Origin: Epithemia pelagica
Taxonomy: Eukaryota > Bacillariophyta > Bacillariophyceae > Surirellales > Surirellaceae
Reading direction: 5' to 3'
Length of the DNA stretch: 64,000 bases
NCBI GenBank assembly: GCA_946965045.2
Contig: OX337239.1
Location: forward strand, 1,550,001 to 1,614,000
Part shown: positions 42,471 through 51,924 of the stretch, one piece after another
Numbering within the stretch: the stretch's first letter is position 1
How the letters are laid out: each line of letters starts with the position of its first letter
Made by a program: the position numbers and the translations under genes
The notes under the pieces: model-generated
The model's database searches: none
Seen by the model: the letters and a program-made list of their open reading frames with translations, nothing else
What the model was told of the DNA's origin: nothing

Positions 42471-44407
42471 TACTCCCTCTGGACCGTATTTGTGGAACGC
42501 GCGACCAACGAGTAAAATTAGTCGCCTTAATACATCACGTAGACCCTGGTACAAACCTACGGGGAACTGGCCGGCTCATTCGGAGTCGAATTTTAGAGAT
42601 GAACATACCACGAGACACGTGCCTAAAACTCATCCTAGTCTTCAACACCAACTCCCCATCGGTATGAACGCTCATTTGTCTCCCTCCACCAGCCACACAA
42701 AACAAACAACACGAACAAACAAACCCTTCCTAATATCAAATGCTGTCCTATGGTGACAATCAATGGCCGTAGCCCCTGGCCGCCTCCTGTCTCACTTGGA
42801 GGTCGGCCAGGTATTCAATAGATATACTAGTGTCATTAGGAGTCTATATGCAAATTGTTGTTTGAAGGATGTGAGTAGGCATCGGTCACCTCCAGAACAA
42901 GGGGGAGCTCTCCTCTCCTTTCAAGTGCTTCCTTGCTCATATGGGGAATTGCATAATCATTGCCACCCTCCTGCTCAATAATGCAATTGAAACAAGATTG
43001 TAATGTCAGCCAGGTATGATTCAGTTTTTCTCTTGGGTATTCCTCGTAGGCTTTTTGAACTCCTTCAATCAACAGCTTCTCATCCGATCCAACAATCAAA
43101 CTATAGCTTTGGATTGCTTGAAAGAAACCCAAGTCGCATATATTAGTGTCTGGGCTGTTGGCTGCCTGTGTGTAGAACTCTGCATTGATTCCTTTCTCTT
43201 TCATTGCCTTGAGAAACTCAACAAAATGTGGATCATTCTCCTCAATGTGGCTTTTTGCACCGTCTTGTTGAAGTCTGATTTTCCTTCTGTTCCTGTCCCC
43301 TTCAGGCCACTTACATAGAATAGCATCCATCAATTCTTCCATCAGTAGGTCCCTGTACACCTTTCTTGTGATTGTCTGGTTTTTCCACACGCGGGTGCCC
43401 TTTGGCCTGTTCACGGAAGAGCGTTGCGCCGGAACCCACTTTCCAACAGGCCAAATGCCAAGCTTTCCATCCCACCAAGCATTCATAGAAGGCACAAAAC
43501 GAGGTCGGGCGACAGCACATAGGAACATTACCTTGGTGATGTGTGATTTGTGTTTACATGACCGGTATGGCTTTGGTTCATCATCCGTTAGCAAGAAACG
43601 CTGTCCGTCGCGCGACACATGAAACCATTTTTCGTCCAAATGAATCAAATCCATCATATCCTGGTACTCACCGGGCTTAGTCTTACTGATAAAAGAAGTT
43701 GCCATGAGGTATCTGGACAGCTTGTTTGTTTCTGTGAGGTATGGACGCAATGAGTTGGTGTGAGACTTCAGAATGCCTCTTTCTTTCCATCGTTGCACAG
43801 TTCCCTTGCCAACATCCAACTCGGCGGAGAGTTTTCTCTGTGTTGTTCGACGAAGTAGAGGGATTGATTTAACGGCCTCCCTAACGATCGGAGACAAATA
43901 GATACGCTTTCGTCCGCGCCTGCAAGCCTTGGATCGCATTTCTGGTGAGTTAATTACGCCCGACACACGAGTCAGCTTGGCACGCGCCCAAAGTTTACTT
44001 ATAGCGGATCTGTGAACACCAAATTTTTTGGCGACATCTGAAATGGCACCATGAGGAAGCTTGCCATTTTTAGCCACGGCCAGGAGAAGCACCATGGCAC
44101 GTCCACGGTCTTGGGGACGCATTTCCCTTCTCTTTGGACCCCCCTGGGCCTCCCCTAGAAGGGCTGGGTCTTGAAAGGAGTCAGGGGGCATGAACCGGTA
44201 CGGCAAAGTTCGACAAGTTTTTTTGGTGTGCTTTAGTTCCCTCGTATGGCTCCAGAAATGAGAGATCGAACATACAAATTATACATGGAAATGTAGGTCT
44301 TGGAAAGACTGACCGATCTATACAATTTTTAGTATAAACGGACATAAGCCCGTAAAATTACAGTATTTTTTTTCAATTCGCGACACAATTTCGGTCCAGA
44401 GGGAGTA
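42471..44407 (-). mobile_element. Mariner-like (Tc1/mariner, plant-MLE type) transposon with TA target site
   Basis: The element 42473-44405 starts CTCCCTCTGGACCG and its right end is the inverse CGGTCCAGAGGGAG; the TIRs continue imperfectly for about 30-45 bp (attgtg, cgcg, gtaaaatta words recur). TA flanks both ends at 42471-42472 and 44406-44407. An uninterrupted transposase gene lies on the minus strand. Open frame plus intact ends suggest it could be active or recently active. Confidence 0.92.
42836..44191 (-). CDS. Mariner-like DDE/D transposase
   Basis: The 451-aa enzyme starts at ATG 44191 (MPPDSFQDPALLG); the frame opens five codons earlier at a TTG. An N-terminal helix-turn-helix pair binds the TIRs: ISDVAKKFGVHRSAISKLWAR, and later RRTTQRKLSAELDVGKGTVQRW. 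The catalytic core has IHLDEKWFHV (first Asp), LQQDGAKSHI (second Asp) and NSPDTNICDLGFF (third Asp), the pattern of plant-type mariner-like elements; I count about 42 residues between the second and third Asp. All catalytic residues are present and there is no stop. It cuts and pastes DNA at TA sites. It ends about 360 bp from the left TIR. Confidence 0.93.
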   Translation of the reverse strand: MPPDSFQDPALLGEAQGGPKRREMRPQDRGRAMVLLLAVAKNGKLPHGAISDVAKKFGVHRSAISKLWARAKLTRVSGVINSPEMRSKACRRGRKRIYLSPIVREAVKSIPLLRRTTQRKLSAELDVGKGTVQRWKERGILKSHTNSLRPYLTETNKLSRYLMATSFISKTKPGEYQDMMDLIHLDEKWFHVSRDGQRFLLTDDEPKPYRSCKHKSHITKVMFLCAVARPRFVPSMNAWWDGKLGIWPVGKWVPAQRSSVNRPKGTRVWKNQTITRKVYRDLLMEELMDAILCKWPEGDRNRRKIRLQQDGAKSHIEENDPHFVEFLKAMKEKGINAEFYTQAANSPDTNICDLGFFQAIQSYSLIVGSDEKLLIEGVQKAYEEYPREKLNHTWLTLQSCFNCIIEQEGGNDYAIPHMSKEALERRGELPLVLEVTDAYSHPSNNNLHIDS

Positions 44408-45048
44408 CTAGCAAGTCTTGCAGGCTCAGCTACAAGCTGAGTTCAAGCCGAATGTCAACGACGTAGAGCTTAGTAGGAAATCTACGTATATCACGCCAGC
44501 CATCTTTGTTAATATAGCCCTTATAATTATGCCTCTCATGTGAAAAGTGCTTCCTAAACTCGACAATCTCGCGTTCCCCCAGAAAAACTTCGTTTTGCAC
44601 GAGACTATCGTGCGTGGGGTGCATCCGATGATCATGTTGTTGTGGATGATGCCAACCGTTTGAGCTGTTGCCCCATTGGTGGTGGTCGAATAACACCCTA
44701 AGGCACCTGAATGCAGCTCGGCAACAAGGTACGCGGTTGGGACGGCCCTCCACCGACCCTCCACCGACCCTCCACCATGGTCAACACAGTCGACTGTTTT
44801 TTCGTAATTTTTGATGAAAATCTAGCGTTCGGAAGAAATCACACATAACACTAAAGGTAATAAAATATTTCTTGCAACCACTAGGGCGTCGCGTGTCGGA
44901 CATTAGAAACGCGAAGCGCTATCGAGGATTACTCCTCTGGTACAAATTCTACAGGGGCCTACGTCGTTGATGTAAACTCTGACAAATCACTACAATACAC
45001 GGAATACGGAATGATGTGAGTAGTGTGCTGTTATGTGCTCTCTACCGT
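44408..45048. other. Intergenic region with short tandem repeat
   Basis: A triple ccctccaccga repeat lies at about 44742-44776. Two overlapping minus-strand open frames of 107-112 codons (44426-44764) show no recognisable motif. Nothing else is supported. Confidence 0.4.
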
Positions 45049-45077
45049 AATTTGCGGATTCCTGTCCCCCCTATAGT
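45049..45077 (+). repeat. Terminal-type inverted repeat, left partner of 51383-51411
   Basis: The sequence begins taccgtaatttgcggattcc and is the inverse of the stretch ending ggaatccgcaaattacggta at 51411. It is a Stowaway-like terminus with a TA at its edge. Either it bounds a large composite with 51411 or the two are separate solo MITE ends. Confidence 0.65.
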
Positions 45078-45111
45078 CCTGTCCCCCCCACTCCCCTTAA
45101 ACGTACATGGA

Positions 45112-45610
45112 TTCGCCATTAGAGGTCCGCAGAAACAAGGACAGCAGACAGACTAAACCTTAACTCTACTGTGTGAAGTCTACCGCCCGTCTCACCTGCC
45201 ACGCGTCTAAGTAATCCTTCCATTGGAAGGGCCGGCGTCGAAATGACAGTTGGTGGTTGGCGTCACGATTCAAATTTCGGATGCTCTCATCTCGTCGCAA
45301 AAAATCTTGACATCGAACCATGAAACATGAACCATGAAGCGAAAGAATCGAAGCGACCTGATGCAGCCTTCTGGCAGGTTTCTTTCTAACACGCTGTTTG
45401 TTAGAAGGGACAATGGGAGGGATTAAATGGATAACAAGTGATCATATTTATCCTAGATGGGAAGGACGCAAGCTACTTCTAACAAACAGCGTGTTAGAAA
45501 GAAACCTGCCAGAAGGCTGCATCAGGTCAAGGTTCCTCGTACGTCGCGTCAATGGATTTCCGTGGACGTGACGGATTGACGGTGGACGTTGACGTAGACG
45601 TTGAGAGACG
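45112..45610 (+). repeat. Left arm of a large inverted repeat enclosing the piggyBac element
   Basis: Positions 45112-45360 are closely matched, inverted, by about 50790-51047 (ttcgcc..., gcccgtctcacctgccacgc, gcaaaaaatcttgacatcga). The match resumes after a hairpin insertion as caaggttcctcg and weakens over a cgtca/gacgt-rich tail to about 45610. Confidence 0.8.
45355..45528. repeat. Perfect 53-bp hairpin insertion in the left arm
   Basis: Bases 45355-45407 and 45476-45528 are exact reverse complements (gacctgatgcagccttctgg... and its inverse) around a 68-bp loop. The other arm of the large repeat lacks this insert and reads straight through as cgacctgatcaaggttcc, so the hairpin is a later insertion or rearrangement. 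No direct target duplication is visible. Confidence 0.85.
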
Positions 45611-45977
45611 CTGAGAGACGTTGACAGCGGAGATGACTAGGATAGATACTTGCATTAATACACATCGTTGAAGCTATCCTTGTTACTGGTGCTAAAGACC
45701 CCTCCATCCTTCATTCTTATTGCCTCTTCCTTTGCCATACTATGCTTGATGACACCAAATAGGCGATAGGCAGAGGAATGTCTTCTAGTGTCACTTGTGT
45801 ATGTTGTTGATTGGCTAGTGAGTCCCGTCCGGACGTTTCAGTGTTGTGTAAGAGATCACGGGTTGGGGGGACAAATGCATCTTCATGCTGGTTACCTTGT
45901 CTATGATGAATAATTGACATCAGGATTGCTAAAACACACTTGAAATGAACGTAAGTAGTGGCATGGATGGCAGTATA
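45529..45977. other. Left flank of the piggyBac element
   Basis: Unique sequence follows a cgttgac-rich repeat tail. A minus-strand open frame of 67 codons is not convincing. No gene is supported. Confidence 0.4.
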
Positions 45978-46241
45978 TTAACGCCATACGTAAGGAACGC
46001 GTTTTAAGCCTAACGGATCAGCAAATAAACTACTCCCATAAAACTTAAGCGATATATGGTTTGTGTCCCATAAACTGCTCCCATCTTAACACGATTTAAA
46101 AAGTGTCGTTTTAACCTCAGCTGCATGTCATTTTTGTTGCATTCATCACGGTGAAGACCATTGAACTCATCAAGCGTAACAGTCTTTGCCCTTCATTGGA
46201 TTGTACACTGCTAAAACATTGTCATTTACCCACTCTCCAAG

Positions 46242-46880
46242 ATGGACGCATCAGAAGGTAAGTTGCCAAAGTGTATAGATCCCTTACTTCCCCATCTCAT
46301 CAACTCATGTTCCTCCGCACCTCATTTGTCTCATTCATGTCATTTTTCAGACCCTCCCATTGACATTGATCAATTCTACAATCCAACCAATGCGGAAGAC
46401 TACGTTCCTTTCACTTTGCAGAGGGCACATACTCTTGTGACGGATGAAAATGGTGGAGTGATCGAAGAGAAAAAAGAATGTACGGAAACGCGTTACATGC
46501 CTCTTCAATACGCCTGTGCTGAGAGCATCGAGCGTATCCTACATGAACTCAATAACAACACTTCCCCCAGTCCCACGCAAGGCTACATGTATTGGGAGCA
46601 TGTGTGCACGACTTGCCAGAGGAACCCCTGCTACATTTTGGAGAACCTCCCGTATCTCCATTCAGTCGCCACCCACTTGAAAGCTACCGGACAGTCTAAT
46701 CGTTCCATCCGTTATCAGCTGTACCGTCGCCTCAGCAACAAAATTCATGGGCCTCTCGGACGAGGTGTTCGAAAGGAGCTCCCTCCCTGCCTAGTTGAGT
46801 TCATTCGGGAAAATTTCCCAAACGAAGACAAAACAGAACCATACGTTGGCTTTCGTGCAAACAGTGATGACTCTGAATAG
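46242..46880 (+). CDS. Passenger gene in the piggyBac element: small Cys-motif protein with one intron
   Basis: Exon 1 (46242-46257, MDASE) joins exon 2 (46351-46880) across a 93-bp intron (gtaagt...tttttcag); the product is 181 aa, reading MDASEDPPIDIDQFYNPTNA at the junction. It has an acidic N-terminus, then a compact C-terminal half: WEHVCTTCQRNPCYIL with two CxxC-like Cys pairs, SNRSIRYQLYRRLSNKIHGP, and LGRGVRKELPPCLVEFIRENFP, ending in YVGF. The Cys-pair plus helix-rich basic region suggests a small zinc-binding or DNA-binding protein. It lies wholly between the piggyBac ends and points toward the transposase gene. It could help transposition, silence rivals or be captured host DNA. 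Function is unknown, but the splice and frame are well supported. Confidence 0.75.
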   Translation: MDASEGKLPKCIDPLLPHLINSCSSAPHLSHSCHFSDPPIDIDQFYNPTNAEDYVPFTLQRAHTLVTDENGGVIEEKKECTETRYMPLQYACAESIERILHELNNNTSPSPTQGYMYWEHVCTTCQRNPCYILENLPYLHSVATHLKATGQSNRSIRYQLYRRLSNKIHGPLGRGVRKELPPCLVEFIRENFPNEDKTEPYVGFRANSDDSE

Positions 46881-46947
46881 GATACATCTGTCAAATGAAG
46901 ACATGTAATAGGAACTAATAAACTAATACTCGGTATTGGATTATACT

Positions 46948-49900
46948 CTAGACTGTTTCTGCGAGTGATGGCATATCCTCACCCTCACTTGACGCACCTC
47001 CTCCTCCTTCTGACTCTTCATCTGAGGACATCTCATTGTTCTCCATGTAGTTTCCGTCCTCCTCTTCGTCGCTAGTTTCTTCGTTTTCGTTTGGATTTTG
47101 TTGTCTTTCACTTTCCATACTTCTCTTGCGTGCTGCCCGTAGTGGTAGTTTCCTTTTTTCAACATGCAATGGTCCCTCGTCCTCAATATTTTCACTTTCT
47201 TCCGAACTATCTTCTCCATTTGTTCTCGCCACTCTGGCTCGAGCCCGTCGCTGTTGTTGGGTTTCATTGTCATCACCAGCTTCATCAGCTCTTCTTTTCC
47301 GAGTATGACATGGAGTCAATCCGTGACATTCTCGTAGATGCATGATGATAGGATGGTTTTTTTTTGACAGAATACCGGTACCTGCTGTTTTCGTTATTGG
47401 GGACAAAAATGTTCCGTCCATGTTCTGAATGGACAATTTCAAAACATGTAAGCCTCTCGAACTCTTGTAGACCATGGACACGCCATCCTTCTCGCCTTTT
47501 GTGTCCGCAGTGCACCAAATGCGCGGTGATACCACACTTAGCACAAGTTCCAACGTTGGAATGAAGACCTGCCATTTTAAACTTGTCCTTTCTCCATCGA
47601 TACTCCAACAGACAGACAGCACAGGCTACTTGCTTTTTCGGATCCACTGATACGGGAAAGTGACCCTCTTCGCAAACACGGCGTCCGTCGTTGGCCGTAA
47701 TTCTTCGTCCAAGAGCATCCACTTCTACCGGAGCAACGAACTCACACATTTGTTGTGCGACGACTGTGTAATACCCGCACCGTGTAAGTTTGGAGCGACG
47801 CGAACGTGCGCGCTCCCCAGCTGAAAGATTCCATGCAATGTAGGAATTCAAAAGCATGACATCCATAATGCCGAATGCTGCTTTTTTGTACCACTTCTTG
47901 AACTTCACTTTGGTTCCGAACCCACCAAATTGCAATCGCATTTGGTCCCCATTATCTACGCCTCCCATATTCTGCTGATACCGGATGAGTGGAACCGGAC
48001 ACAGCAGCTCCACCTTGTTTGGCCCCACCTGTCTAAGAACTTTTCCGCTTCCCACATCCTCGTAGGAAGATACGAAGTTCACCACCTTAGAGTCAGACCA
48101 CTGACCAAAAATCAAACCATTGACTGGGTCATGGAACAAAAGTGTTTCTCCGCGGTTGGTTTTTCCCTTCTTTAGATTGAGTCTTGCTGAATTCCACCCT
48201 TTCCTATTGGCACGGCATGTCCCAGTGGAAAACAACCGTAGCCTATCACGAAGTGCCACGGCCAATCTTGGTGCTGTGTATCGGTTGTCCATGGATACAT
48301 GTCTGTACCCATCCGTCATTTTGTGCATCTGCAGAGCGTAGCATGCGTTGACTACAGCCTTCATTGTAGTGGGCAATTGCTTTGCTTGTTTTTTGATGTA
48401 CGCGTTGGTTGGATTTTTCCCTTGGTACACATCAATGTGTAGGATCGCGTACGTAGTCGAGGAGGAGAGAATAAAGAAATCCACTCGGAATTTCTGCGGC
48501 TTGTCCTTGTTATATTGCCTAACAGGGCAATATCGAGAGCGGCATCCGATACCTCCCTCGTCGAAAGCTAAATCTCTAGGAACGCGAAAACTTCGCTTCG
48601 ATCCGGCATTGCATGCCGTGATGATTTTCCGTAGCTGGTGACACTTGTCTCCACCTCTCGCACTTGACTTCTCCTCCAAGTGGAAAGCTCCGCGAATTTG
48701 ACGAAACCGTCCAAGCTTCATATACTTGGAAGCCCATCCAGCAGTGTCTTTGATTTCAATGACTGGATGGGCAACTCCAATGTTGTATGTCCGGTTGGTT
48801 GTTTGGAAATGTGCAGTGTAGCCTCCGGCATCAACAGGTCGCAGAGACATCATCAGCAACAGTCCAAGAAAGCGAACCATTTCTTCCAAAGACACATCTA
48901 CCCATCTTTGGGAATGGTAATAATGACGGCGTGAAGGAAGCTTGGGCTCAATCTTTTGATGGAAATAGTCATTCGTTGCGTTAGCAAGTCGAGCTATAAG
49001 GTCCATGGAAAGACCACCAACGAATTGTAGACATTCAAATGGAGTGGTGAAACTTTCTGCAACGTTGTCCTTCAGACCATCCGGTCCATTATACATGGAC
49101 CTATGATTGGCATCATTGCCTATCCAATGAGATGGCTGATCCGACATTTCCGTTTCCTGGTAAGAAAAGACCAGAGCGTTCATCATTTCCCTAATTGTTG
49201 TCGGTTCTGTTGAATTTTCTTGTTCCTCATCTTCTGTTCGCTCCTCTTCATAGTCGAGGTCAGAATCTCCTCTGTCATCAAGTGCGTTCTCGGGACGATC
49301 ATGATACTCGGGGTCTTCACAAGCGTTTTCTTCGTCGTCGGTGTCTGAATCAGAAGAATCGTCTTGTGTAGTGGCAGGAGCACTTCGGAGATTGCGTCTT
49401 GAAGAACCACCACTGTCAGTGGTTGTGGTTCCACTCCCAAAAAGTCGTGTCAATTGTTGTTGTATGTTGTGGGCTGGCGTCGTGTCTTGGTTCTCTTCAT
49501 CATCAACGGAGGTAGATGAATTCAAAACAGTCGGGGATGCGTCCTCCTCTGTTGCAGTGTTGAGTTGTGCTCTGCGTTGGGCACGTTCTGCAGTCGAAGG
49601 AATTTGAGATTGAGGGATGAGTTGTCCGGAACATGAACTGTCGTCGTCGTCTTTGTCGTTATTGCGGTTACGGGTCATTTCATCGTCGCGGTTGGTCGTT
49701 GGGAGAGATACGCCGGTCGTTGGGAGAGATACGCCAGTTGCAGTCTGAGTCACTTGGTGGGCATCCAGACTGTGTGTCCCCTGGGTTTGTTCGACAGTTG
49801 GTTGTGCAGCAGTGGTGTTGGAAAGGGTGTTGTTGTTCTCTTGAGACGGAGGATTCTTCCTGTTTGGCGAGGACTGTTTGCGCCGGTGAACGAAATCAAG

Positions 49901-50305
49901 AATGTAATTTTTCAATACTCCTTTCAAATACTGAGACGACTTGAAGTGGCGTTTAAGCCATTGGGGGTTCAGGGTGGGATGTTGGAGTAAGTCCCACACA
50001 ATTACGTACATATTCCCATTCTTCGACGATGGACAAGACACAACACGACCATCCAGGTGTAAGGGTGTTCTCTCATCGCGACCAGGGAAAGCTTGCGAGA
50101 ACAGATCGACGTAGTTTCTGTCCAACCAAAAGGAATGGGGAGCGATGAGCTGCTTCTTCGCGTACGAAAAACGGGACCTTTGCACAGGAGCGGGAGGTGG
50201 TGGTGGCTTTGTATTTTGCTGTGTCGAGTCGGCAAGTAAATTTTGCGATTGTAATGATTCCGACGTTTGTGTCTCTTCAGGCTGGTTGGATGCCTGGGAG
50301 GACAT
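46948..50305 (-). CDS. piggyBac transposase with a frame change at an A9 run near the C-terminus
   Basis: The main frame (ATG at 50305, MSSQASNQPEETQ) covers about 1000 residues to a stop at 47285. After a disordered N-terminus and a short SFWLDRNYVDLFSQAFPGRD-type domain comes the DDE_Tnp_1_7 core: catalytic Asp in DLAFDEGGIG, HIDVYQGKN and VSMDNRYTAP, plus the family marks LLCPVPLIRYQQNMGGVDNGDQMR and FKKWYKKAAFGIMDVMLLNSYIAW. A Cys-rich tail begins CAVCLLEYRW and CAKCGITAHLVHCGH. In the +1 frame, open from 47622 to 46948, it would continue HPIIMHLRECHGLTPCHT and a basic/acidic tail. The frames meet at nine A (minus strand, 47365-47357); one A fewer restores a single frame. This could be a damaging indel, an unseen intron or slippage. 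Confidence 0.88.
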
Positions 50306-50689
50306 GGTATTCGGTATACCTCTTCTTTGGGTTATGACAGAGCAGAATGGAGGACGGTAACACTGTCGAGGTATTGTATATGAAGATACAGATGGTCGAA
50401 GTTGCACCTCTGGCGAGGGGGTCGAAAAATGAGCGAAAATGCCCAATCTTTGACTAACGAAACAGTGGTGAAAAGGTAAAAATCAGTGTAGACTATGATA
50501 TATGAAAATGTTCAAAATTCCACAAACTATTAGAATTACAAGTGAAAAAGACAATGACGTCTATATTCCAATTAGTAGATGTCTTCAAAGTTATGGGAGG
50601 AGTGTATATACTGCTCGAATTTATGGGAACAGTGTATATACTGCTCCCTTACGTATGGCGTTAAAGGTAGGTTTCTGTTCTTCATTCTT

Positions 50690-51047
50690 CAACGTCGCGT
50701 CTACGTCAATAGATTTTGGGAGACGTGACGAGCTGACCCTGGTCACGTCACGTCCAACGTCAAATACGTCACTTTACGTCGACCGAGGAACCTTGATCAG
50801 GTCGCTTCGATTCTTTCGCTTCATGGTTCATGTTTCATGGTTCGATGTCAAGATTTTTTGCGACGAGATGAGAGCATCCGAAATTTGAATCGTGACGCCA
50901 ACCACCAACTGTCATTTTGACGCCGGCCCTTCCAATGGAAGGATTACTTAGACGCGTGGCAGGTGAGACGGGCGGTAGACTTCACACAGTAGAGTTAAGG
51001 TTTAGTCTGTCTGCTGTCCTTGTTTCTGCGGACCTCTAAAGGCGAAT
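50690..51047 (-). repeat. Right arm of the large inverted repeat enclosing the piggyBac element
   Basis: This is the inverse partner of 45112-45610. The strongest match is 50790-51047; the outer 100 bp (cgtctacgtcaatagatttt) match the left arm's tail only in part. The piggyBac right end lies 26 bp away. Confidence 0.8.
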
Positions 51048-51050
51048 AAC

Positions 51051-51225
51051 TTTTTATCTGTAGGTTCTTTCTGGGCTTATGGGTTACCCCCACATTCCTC
51101 ACGTTCCGAGCTTTCTATCACACTGCCTGACATTACATGGGAGTGAATCAAAGAAGAGAAACAAGAGATAAAGCATGATGGGTATTATGATTAGGGTTAA
51201 GGCTACGCATTGAAGCACGGTCTTT
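51051..51225 (-). repeat. Dispersed repeat, second copy of 13440-13632
   Basis: Inverted relative to the copy at 13440 (gggttacccccacattcctc, ttatctgtaggttctt, atgattagggttaaggc). The two copies differ by several indels, so the family is older than the LTR elements here. Confidence 0.75.
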
Positions 51226-51333
51226 CCCCTGACTGGAATTGTGCGACCAAACGTTCTCTACAACCCCGAGGTTGAAAATTAATTTACTAAGAAATTAATT
51301 GTAGTGTGTGAATGGAATCTTAAGAAAAATTAT

Positions 51334-51411
51334 CCGAAATTGCGTAGTCCTGTCCCCTCCTCTTAATTTTTGTACATTCCGGGGGGACAGGAATCCGCAA
51401 ATTACGGTAGC
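51334..51411. repeat. Short imperfect hairpin (Stowaway-like MITE)
   Basis: The left part ccgaaattgcg-tagtcctgtcccc and the right part ggggacaggaatccgcaaattacgg form an imperfect inverted repeat of about 25 bp around a short loop. It ends with TA at 51410-51411. Confidence 0.65.
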
Positions 51412-51924
51412 TACTCTAGAATGCTATTTTATGACTTTTAGCTTTGAAACAATAGACAATTTCTAGATCATATGAGCTCACGTTAGAAAGTCTTGTTGAT
51501 CGTACTCTTTATTTTCCGTACTCGTACTTACGGAAGTCTTCTATTGATTGTACTCTCTACTATGCATACTTACGGTAGCTACGAGTATAGAGTAGACTGT
51601 CTCATATGAATCGGGCTAACGGATAAACTTCGATTCGGAAGCTGGCGCTCCGAACGCCGAATGCCGAATCTATTACATCATGTCTCATGTCGTATCGCTT
51701 GATAAGTAATATGGACGGCTTTAAGCCTCGCTCTGGAACCAGAACAAGCCTAAATCCACCTTATGTACTGAATCCAAGAACGTGTGAGGAAGAACGACTT
51801 ATGAGCTTTTTCCTTTTGAGTTATCGGTTTATGAAGAAAAGTTCAGGTGTTATTGGAATTTGGATGCTTTGTGTATGATAAGCCAGCATCGATTTTTAAG
51901 GTCTGTTGAAACTAGGATCAAGGG
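51412..51924. promoter_or_regulatory. Upstream region of the HMG-box gene
   Basis: The 510 bp before the start hold two imperfect ~50-bp direct copies around 51500-51590 (gttgatcgtactct... and attgattgtactct..., each ending in acttacgg). A possible regulatory or microsatellite-like role is inference. No gene is supported. Confidence 0.45.

Larger units (their letters stand above)
45978..50664 (-). mobile_element. piggyBac-like DNA transposon carrying two convergent genes
   Basis: TTAA flanks both ends (45978-45981 and 50661-50664). The element 45982-50660 begins CGCCATACGTAAGG and ends with the exact inverse CCTTACGTATGGCG. Subterminal copies of an atgggagcagt-like word (46030-46090 and 50590-50650) may be transposase binding sites. 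The transposase is on the minus strand; a small intron-bearing gene lies on the plus strand near the left end, and the two stop codons are 67 bp apart. TTAA duplication is diagnostic for piggyBac. Confidence 0.93.

Noticed and set aside
44426-44764. Two overlapping minus-strand ORFs of 107-112 codons
   Set aside because: They occupy two frames of the same DNA with low-complexity starts from the ccctccaccga repeat; neither has a family motif.
49183-49944. Plus- and minus-strand ORFs over the acidic part of the piggyBac transposase
   Set aside because: Shadow frames of low-complexity Asp/Glu/Ser coding sequence.
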